In this document: positions 57,134 to 64,000 of the stretch, piece after piece
Position numbering within the stretch: the stretch's first letter is position 1
How the letters are laid out: every line of letters starts with the position of its first letter
Assembly: GCA_963555705.1 (NCBI GenBank)
Contig: OY743190.1
Coordinates: 21,149,491 to 21,213,490 of the forward strand
DNA length: 64,000 nucleotides
Direction: 5' to 3'
Source of the DNA: Ligustrum vulgare
Taxonomy: Eukaryota > Streptophyta > Magnoliopsida > Lamiales > Oleaceae
The notes under the pieces: generated by a model
What the model was told of the DNA's origin: nothing
Database searches by the model: none
What the model saw: the letters and a program-made list of their open reading frames with translations, nothing else
Program-made: the position numbers and the translations under genes

Positions 57134-57159
57134 AACCTTTAGGGCCCCCACCGACCCTG

Positions 57160-57688
57160 CTCTGGGCCTTTGGTGGAACCTGTTAACTTGTATTGCCGTC
57201 AGTTGAGTTGGAAGAAATCAATCAAATCTCCTAATTCTATGAATAATAATTATACCTAATTGGAGTCCTAGTCGGCTCTTTAGTTCTTTTAAAAACTAGG
57301 TTAACAGTTTGAATCTTAGGCTACGTTTGATAGCGATGGTGGAATTTGAGTGAAAAGAAAATGAATTTCAAGGAATTAAATTCTAGGGAATTGAATTCCT
57401 GAGAATTGAAAGTTTAATGTATTTGATTGGTTTAATTTTTTAGGTGGAAAAAATGAGAAATTTTTACTTTTGTTGTTTAATTGACATTATTTTTCATGAA
57501 AAATAAATCAAAATTTAGTTATTTTAATAAAAAATAAAAATATTACATATTTGTACTTGATAATAATAATGTTAATTTTTGAAAAAAAATTTAATTAATA
57601 ACAACAAAAATGATCAAACGTGACGAAAATTGTAAAAGATTTTCCATGGAAAATAAAACCTCCCCCCCTCCCCCCCGGAAAACGAATT
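57160..57688. other. Spacer containing the left half of a MITE-like repeat
   Basis: The segment from about 57319 begins GGCTACGTTTGATAGCG, and an imperfect inverse, AGCGAATCAAACGAAGC, lies at about 60197-60213 beyond the solo LTR. This suggests a MITE of about 500 bp split by the LTR. Inner motifs GAATTGAATTCC and TTTTCCATGGAAAA also recur on the far side. Otherwise no gene is seen. Confidence 0.45.
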
Positions 57689-60063
57689 TGTAGCGACCGA
57701 GAATTTTCCATGACTTATTAATATAAATATTATTTTAAAATGTGTCGCTACGACTTTGTCCATTTATTTAAAAAACGTGATCGTCTATCCAATGAAGTAA
57801 AACTTAATTATTTCAAATTTATCTTATTTCGACTTTCAAATTTTATTTAAAAATGTCCCATTTTCATTTATTATCTTTAAAGTTCAATTTCAATTTTAAG
57901 AAGTTTCCAAAGGTATCTTTAATGATAAATTTTAGTCCAAACTTTAAATATTTGAATCCAAAATATTTTATCTCCAATTTAAATTCATTCTCAAATTTTA
58001 TTTATTTTTAAAATTCTCAATTCACATTCATTTTAATTTGAATCCCAAAATTTCTTCCCCAACATCCATTCTCATATTCAGCACATTTTTTTTTCATCCC
58101 CATGTTTATTCATTTGGCTAAATCAGTTGAACCAATTTCCAAAAATTCCTCACTCCTGCAATCAGCACCCTATGCTCTCCAGTTTCCACCCGTTTTTCCC
58201 AACAACATTCATATTCCATAATCGAATCCAACCTCACAGCTTTTACTCCATTCCAACCTTATTTCTTTTCCTAAGCAATTTGCTAAATCACTTCCAGAAT
58301 TCTCAGAAATTTCTCCCAATCAGAAGGTTGTCCTAATCTTCCATTTTCAGCCCCAAAATCCTTCCCCTTTTCTTCAATCGTCATCACTCACCTTCCATCA
58401 ACCAGATTGTTTTTCCTAATCCCCTCTCACTCAGTCACCAATCAAGCAATTTCCGATTTTGAATCCAGGTCAATGTATATTTTCTCATCTCCACTTCATC
58501 AAACTCACGCCACAACCAGAATTCAATCAACAAACCAGTGTAAGCTCTCGACCAACTATCCACAAAACACACACACAAGCCTCCATCATCTGTAATCCAA
58601 TTTCACAACCAAAAGACACTGCCTTATATCCATGATCGAGACACGCATCCTGCACTCCAATCAAAACCAAGCTGTCAAGCTACCAATTAGCAAATCACTG
58701 CCTAAACCCAACCAATCGAACCACCATGAGTCGAACCCAAATCTCACAACCAAAGCCGCTGCCTTGATCGACCGACTGCACCTTCACCATCCAAAGCTCT
58801 AACATGACAACTGCAACAAAGCAACCGAGCCATCCATCATCAGTTCAAACCCAAAAAAACCCTACGATACCCGAACTGAACAAAACCGGCCCTTCACCAA
58901 GACATCATTCGAACACACCTACTGCCCGAACCCTCAAAATTCACCCAATCAAAACTCCAAAACCCAGAATTAATTAACCAAAAACTTACCTTCATCACCG
59001 TCGGCCTTCGTTGTCGGAAGTTATCCGGAAATTGCATCTCCAATACCACCTAATAGCCCCTGTTTTCGCACCCAAACCGCACCCACCTCCTCCGTCGCTA
59101 AATGATGGCGGCGCTATCGCCACCGGTGCGCTGATGCAAGAACGCCGGTAGACTGAACCGGCGATGGTCCGATCGCTCACCTCCGTCGCGTCTCCCTCTC
59201 TTGTCTCTCTTCTCTGTTAACGGAAATGAGAGAGAGATATGGTTATACATATATATTATATTTAGATATTTTGGAAATTTAATGTTTAGACCCAACGTTT
59301 GATTAATGATTATTTCAGTCCCTGGTTTTTAAAGTCTTTTAATTTAATTTTATTTTGGCTAGGCGATACATTTGGTGATTTAGAAGATTGACGTGATTTT
59401 CCAGCTTTATTTTCAAATTCGTGATTTAAGGTAGACTCGCCCCAACTAATTAGTTTAAATTATAATTGCATGTCTTATGTGAAAATACGTGATTTACATG
59501 CTTTGATGCATGAGACGAGAAAAGAATATCTCTTATGAGATAAGAAGAGAAATGATGATGGTATGCATAACTTATGTGCCTTAAGTGCACGAGAAGAGAC
59601 TACCCACACCCTATGATTTTAACAGCCTTGATTTTGAAAATACAAGAGCCCAAGAATATGTTGATGATGTCACTGTATGATTGCATAATTTCGTGTTCAA
59701 TTATTCTGTAAATTAATTATTGGCGATGAGTCTACTGAATATTTTTCGAAATACTCATTCCATTATTTTAACAGTTCTTGCAGATCTCGGAGAAGGCGAC
59801 GAATGAAATGACTGCGGTGGCAGATATAATAAATGATTAAAATTTTTAGTCAATCTTACGAATATTACTGGTTGGATTATTTATCGTTAATTTTACAATT
59901 GAGACCAAAGTTTTATGAATTGTTCTATATTTCAAATAATTAAGTTTCCGCTGATGTTTCAAATAATGAATGTGATGTTTTGAATTAAATTGATTTTCCG
60001 CAATAAAGTCAGATTTAAAGGACGACGTGGCGTCCCGGGCTCCGCGGAATTCGGAGCGTTACA
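57689..60063. mobile_element. Solo LTR of a Ty3/Gypsy element
   Basis: A 2375-bp LTR beginning TGTAGCGACC and ending GGAGCGTTACA (imperfect inverted termini) with a perfect 5-bp duplication GAATT at 57684-57688 and 60064-60068. No primer site, coding sequence or second LTR follows, so it is the product of LTR-LTR recombination. A GC-rich stretch (58980-59220) precedes a TATA-rich segment near 59250, so the promoter may lie there. Confidence 0.9.
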
Positions 60064-60068
60064 GAATT

Positions 60069-61393
60069 CCTTCAAATCAAGGAAAAAATCGAATTTTGAG
60101 ACAAGTTGGAAAACGAATTCAATGAAAAATTTAGGCAACCAAATAGCGCAAAAGTTGGAAAATCACTTGAAAAATGCATTTTCCATGGAAAACTTAGCGA
60201 ATCAAACGAAGCTTTATAATTTCACTTCTTCCTCCTTTTACTTCACGGCTTGGGCAACTATTCATCAAATCCTACTATACTTAAAGATTTTTGAAAAGAA
60301 TTTCTTGTCGTAGTCATCACCACATCACATTTAAAGGTAGGATAACGAGGTGCAGTTGATTTTATCCCGTTTAAATTATTTTTTCATGTTGTTAATTTAT
60401 CAGGCTTATTAAAGTTAATGATATGATATGATATAATGTTTTATATCCATCCGGTACCAAAGATATGATATGGTTGAACTCTTACCGATTTTCTAAAGAT
60501 ATGATGACGACATGATATTCTTGGCACATGTGTTTAATATTTTTATTCGGGATAGCATCATGATTTTCATGTCCTATTGAGTATTCTATATACTCACCCC
60601 TACTATTTTACAGATTAGAACGGGTCGTTGATGCTGTGCTGTCGAGATGCCAAGATCTGTGGAAATTAATAAGTTTGTCCGGCGTAATTTATTTGATTGA
60701 ATAATTTTAATTCCTGCAGTATTTTATTTTATTCAAGTTATGAATTTCCATCTTGTTTATTTATCATTATGAATTTGGAACCAGTTATGATTATTTGTCA
60801 CATAGTCATCAACATTGAAATATTTTCATGATTTCTTCCATTGCTTATTGGTGATTAAAGCCCTTGTTCAGTTGATTTATAATACCCTGCATACTGCATG
60901 TGGAAAAGACCGATAAATTGCAAACTATACAAGTTTTAAAACTTTTTAACAGTAGTTGAGTCATATTTGAATCTGTGTACATGGGCTTCATTTAAATTTA
61001 TTCTTATCTGCCTTAATTTAGACATGATTGAGAGTACATTGCAAAAAGAATCAAAGTGCTTGGAATTTGAACCCTAGTTCTCCTAGGTTGAACAATCCGG
61101 CTTCTATATATATTTTAGGCAATTATGATGTATATAATAATAATAATAATATTATAATAATAATATGATACCTATGCATATATGCATTATTTCTTGTTGA
61201 GACAGACGTGTACTTGAATTAATCGAAATGCAAATATTAAGTTTAAGCCCTATTATTTCAAAGGTCAAATTGTACCTTTTATTTCTTAAATTTTAATCGG
61301 GTTAAATAGCTGGTTGAAATTTTTAATGAAAATATATTTTTTTATAAATGAAGCTTATAACGAGTGGATTTCTATTAGAATTGAGTCGTTACA
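60069..61393 (+). repeat. Ty3/Gypsy 5' LTR, 3' part, with spacer
   Basis: Ends TTGAGTCGTTACA at 61393 directly before a primer site. The block TATACTCACCCCTACTATTT near 60588-60607 is typical of Tekay/Del LTRs. The 5' limit of this LTR is not recognisable; 60069-60300 still belongs to the MITE-like flank of the solo LTR, and a nested insertion between about 60850 and 61240 is possible. Confidence 0.6.
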
Positions 61394-62063
61394 GTTTGGT
61401 ATCAGAGCAGATGTTTAATTTTTCAGTAGACTTATGTGTATCTATTTCTTTAAAAAAAATGTGAACAGTAACGCCACTGTTCACGTGAACAGTGACTCGG
61501 GGTTACTGTACACGGTGAACAGTGCACGCGGTCACTGTTCACGAACAGTGGAATTAAAAAAAAAAAAAAAATTATTCACAATGTGATTTTAATTGTTTAT
61601 GCATTAATTTTATTTTTGATTACTTTAAATAAGTGAATATTGTATGTTATGGGTTTTAATTAAATTTTAATTGATTATTTGTGAAACTTAAGTGGAATTA
61701 GAAGTTATTTTTATTCTTCTAAGTGAATGATATTTAATATGTGATGTTATATATATGCATTACGCTAAGATAAATAAATGATCCTTGGCACTCAACGACC
61801 ACCAATCGACCACCCATCCGACGATCATAAGGTACGTAAAGGGGTAAGAAAAGATATGATTAGTCAAAAAAAGGTTTCTTACCGTCCACTTATAGATTTC
61901 ATGATATATAAGTTTTTATCTACTCACTTATGTCTTATATTTCAAGTGAAGCATGTTGATGTGTATAGGCGAGCATGAAATAGAATGTGACATAATTATA
62001 AGAATGTAAGCATAACATATTAGGTTTCGATATGACGAGTTACTTGATATTAAATTCTAGGAA

Positions 62064-63090
62064 ATGGCTCCCCCTACCCACACAAATTTGATGCGCGATT
62101 TACTGCGAGCAGTACAAGAGTTGAGTAGGCAAAATCAACCACCACCACCACCACTACCACCACAAAATGCACCGCCCCAACAGAATGCACCTACGATTGT
62201 TCCCGGAGTTGTTTCAGTGGTTGAACAGTTTCGAAGGTACAAGCCTCCTACTTTTGACGGTGGTTCCAATCCAATGGTTGTTGAGGAGTGGATAAGGAGT
62301 CTAGAGCGCATATTTCGACACATTACTTGTACGGATGCACAGAAGGTACTATGCTAAGAATTCATGTTTGTTGGAGCAGCTAGTCACTGGTGAGAATCTG
62401 TCTCGCGTACTAGGATTGAGGAGGAATAACGTAACTTGACTTGACTTGGGAGCAGTTTAAGGATGATGTGCTGTCAAAATATTTTCTACAGGCCTTGAGA
62501 GACTTCAAAGAATCGGAGTTTTTGCAGCTCAAGCAGAGAAATATGTCGCTTACTGATTACGAGAGGCAATTTGAACAGCTCTCAAAGTATGATCCGCACC
62601 TGGTGGACACAGAAGTTAAGAAGATCATGAGGTTTGAAAATGGATTACGTCCGGAGATTGGCATGATCATTATGTCCCAGCGTTTCACTTCATATCGTGA
62701 AATGTTGGAAATGGCCCATGCTATTTCATATCAGAGGACTACATTTGAACAGTATGTCCAACAGAGCAAGGAATCGGGAGGAAAAAGAAAGTGGAACAAC
62801 CATGGCAAGGACAAACGTAATTGGCAAAACAAAAGACCCAACACAGGAGTTCATACTGGTGGGACGAGTGGGAATATTACACCTTGTCCTAAGTGTGATA
62901 AACTCCACAAGGGTGAATGTTTACTTAGGAAAAATGTTTGTTTTCGGTGTGGTAAGTCACGACATATTGCGTATAACTGTACATAGTCTCCAAAGAAGAG
63001 GGATGGAGATCAAGATAAGAACAAGAAAGGTAAGGCTCGAGTTTTTGCACTGAATCAGCATGAGGCAGAACAGGATCCGAACGTAATAGC
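62064..63090 (+). pseudogene. Ty3/Gypsy gag, broken
   Basis: Starts MAPPTHTNLM, with a poly-Pro stretch, then the conserved RYKPPTFDGG block and VEEWIRSLERIF. The frame stops at 62355-62357. The next frame (from about 62441) gives FLQLKQRNMSLTDYERQFEQ, then LSKYDPHLVD and RFENGLRPEI, the retrotransposon gag core. C-terminally a CPKC-x3-H-x3-C cluster precedes the CCHC knuckle CFRCGKSRHIAYNC (about 62940-62981); a TAG follows at once, with Lys-rich codons beyond. At least two stops and one frameshift are present. Confidence 0.88.
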
Positions 63091-63109
63091 AGGTATTTTA
63101 ATAGAGTAC

Positions 63110-63460
63110 CTATTTATGTTCTTTAAATTTACATTATGTTTCCCCAAGTCTAATTTTATAGTTATGAACACAGTTATACTATTATTATCTGATGTACCTG
63201 CTTATGTACTTTTTGACTCTGGGGCTGCAAATTCTTTTATATCTGCATCCTTCATCGCTAGGTCTAACTTTACTTGTGTAGAAACGAGTATTGAATTATA
63301 GGTTAGCATCCCCTCAGGAATAACCCTTTGCACAAAACAGATGACTAAAGCTTTGATAATAGAGATTGACGGGAAAAATACTAGAGGCAGATTTATACCT
63401 TTTGGAGATGAAGGACTTTGATGTTATATTAGGCATGGACTAGTTGGGACAAAATCATGC
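63110..63460 (+). pseudogene. Ty3/Gypsy aspartic protease, broken
   Basis: Reads YVLFDSGAANSFIS with the catalytic DSG at about 63215-63223. A TAG-type stop follows at 63299, and the frame changes before the downstream block with DVILGMD-like codons near 63420-63440. Confidence 0.75.
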
Positions 63461-63579
63461 AACCATCCGATGTCGTGAGAAAGAAGTATTATTTCAGCAT
63501 CCTGGAGAGAAAGAATTTCGTTTCTTTGGAGCAAGGTACAAGTCTCTACCTCGCCTTGTATCGGCTTTATAAGCAGAGA

Positions 63580-64000
63580 AGATGTTGAGGAAGGAGTCAT
63601 GTCAGGGATTTCTAGTTAATGTCATTGGGTCTAAACATTCAGAAATGACCATTCATGATATTAACATTGTACGAGATTACGCAGATGTATTTCCGGAAGT
63701 TCTACCTGGCATTCCACAAGGTAGACAGGTGGAATTTACTATTGACTTGGTCCTCGGAGCAGTACCAGTTTCTAAGGCCCCAAATAGAATGGCACCTAAA
63801 GAGCTTCAATAATTAAAATTACAATTGGAGGAGTTGTTGGAAAAGGGAATTCGACCAAGTGTATCACCTTGGGGCGCTCCAGTACTTTTTGTAAAGAAGA
63901 AAGATTGGAGTATAAGGATGTGCATTGACTGTCGAGAGTTAAATCATTTAACTATAAAAAATAGATACCCGCTACCAATAATAGAAGATTTATTCGACTA
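63580..64000 (+). pseudogene. Ty3/Gypsy reverse transcriptase N-terminus, window-truncated
   Basis: Reads DYADVFPEVLPGIPQGRQVEF, then PNRMAPKELQ and a stop codon (TAA at about 63810), then [37 protein letters not shown] and [12 protein letters not shown]. These are the first conserved blocks of Ty3/Gypsy RT. The catalytic YVDD lies beyond the window. Confidence 0.85.

Larger units (their letters stand above)
45607..57159 (+). mobile_element. hAT transposon remnant hosting CACTA copy 2
   Basis: The left end reads CAGGGCCGGACC at 45607 and the right end CCGACCCTG at 57151-57159, an imperfect hAT-type inverted repeat with GGGCC-rich subterminal sequence on both sides (CGGGGCC near 45645; AGGGCCCCC at 57141). 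Without the 8.8-kb CACTA it is about 2.7 kb, too short for a full element. A hAT N-terminal coding remnant lies at 47231-47874. The 8-bp flanks do not match, so one end or flank has been rearranged. Confidence 0.65.
61394..64000 (+). mobile_element. Ty3/Gypsy retrotransposon (Tekay/Del-like), internal region, runs off the window
   Basis: The primer site TGGTATCAGAGC lies at 61397-61408. A leader with CACTGTTCACGTGAACAGTG (61475-61494, a perfect 20-bp palindrome) and several more GAACAGTG sites follows, then gag (62064 to about 63090), protease (about 63160-63450) and the start of RT (from about 63700). Stops and frameshifts occur in all three. The order gag, protease, RT and the gag and RT motifs point to the Tekay/Del chromovirus group. 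Confidence 0.88.

Noticed and set aside
58127..58595. Open frames of 60-70 codons inside the solo LTR.
   Set aside because: Low-complexity Pro/Ser/His composition, no domain, and they lie fully inside an LTR with defined ends.

Overview
The window is nuclear DNA of a flowering plant, most likely a eudicot; I cannot name the species. It is AT-rich, has spliced genes with GT-AG introns, and is dominated by typical plant transposable elements and integrated plant pararetrovirus sequence. Only one ordinary host gene is intact: a nine-exon apyrase (GDA1/CD39 nucleotide phosphohydrolase) at 24495-28288 on the + strand, whose exons join into a 441-residue frame.

Layout. 1-4571: a decayed endogenous pararetrovirus (EPRV-1, +), cut off by the end of a CACTA element at 4572. 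4572-12021: a nest of small DNA transposons: a hAT MITE with an 8-bp target duplication (4868-5449), a 1.7-kb foldback element with a 9-bp duplication (6181-7903), a four-hairpin GC-rich island (8887-8988), a second foldback (9860-11654) containing MITEs, and another hAT-like repeat. 12022-24165: a second, different EPRV (EPRV-2, -), interrupted by a hAT MITE (12085-12625) and by a young gag-only Copia element with near-identical LTRs and a 5-bp duplication (17219-22877). 24165-28400: promoter, apyrase gene and polyadenylation signal; intron 4 is swollen by repeat units and a hAT-like insertion. 28400-31782: mostly unassigned, with a fragment of an MRD1/RBM19-like gene.

31783-40024 and 48229-57057 are two copies of one CACTA (En/Spm) family, each with its own 3-bp duplication. 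The second has a transposase frame broken by one stop codon and an intact 11-exon second gene (760 residues) ending in a ULP1-type cysteine protease. The first has three extra stops, three deletions, a frameshift and a lost protease histidine, plus a private 490-bp insert. Between them lie a 1.5-kb foldback (about 40269-41802), AT-rich DNA and a second MRD1-like fragment. CACTA copy 2 sits inside an older hAT element (45607-57159) with a TTF-type zinc-finger transposase remnant.

57689-60063 is a solo Ty3/Gypsy LTR with a perfect 5-bp duplication. The window ends in a decayed Ty3/Gypsy element of Tekay/Del type (LTR end at 61393, primer site, gag, protease, start of RT).

Gene interactions are limited: the transposon proteins act on their own element ends, and the apyrase is the only likely host function. 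The integrated viral sequences are broken by many stops and frameshifts and are described only as relics.
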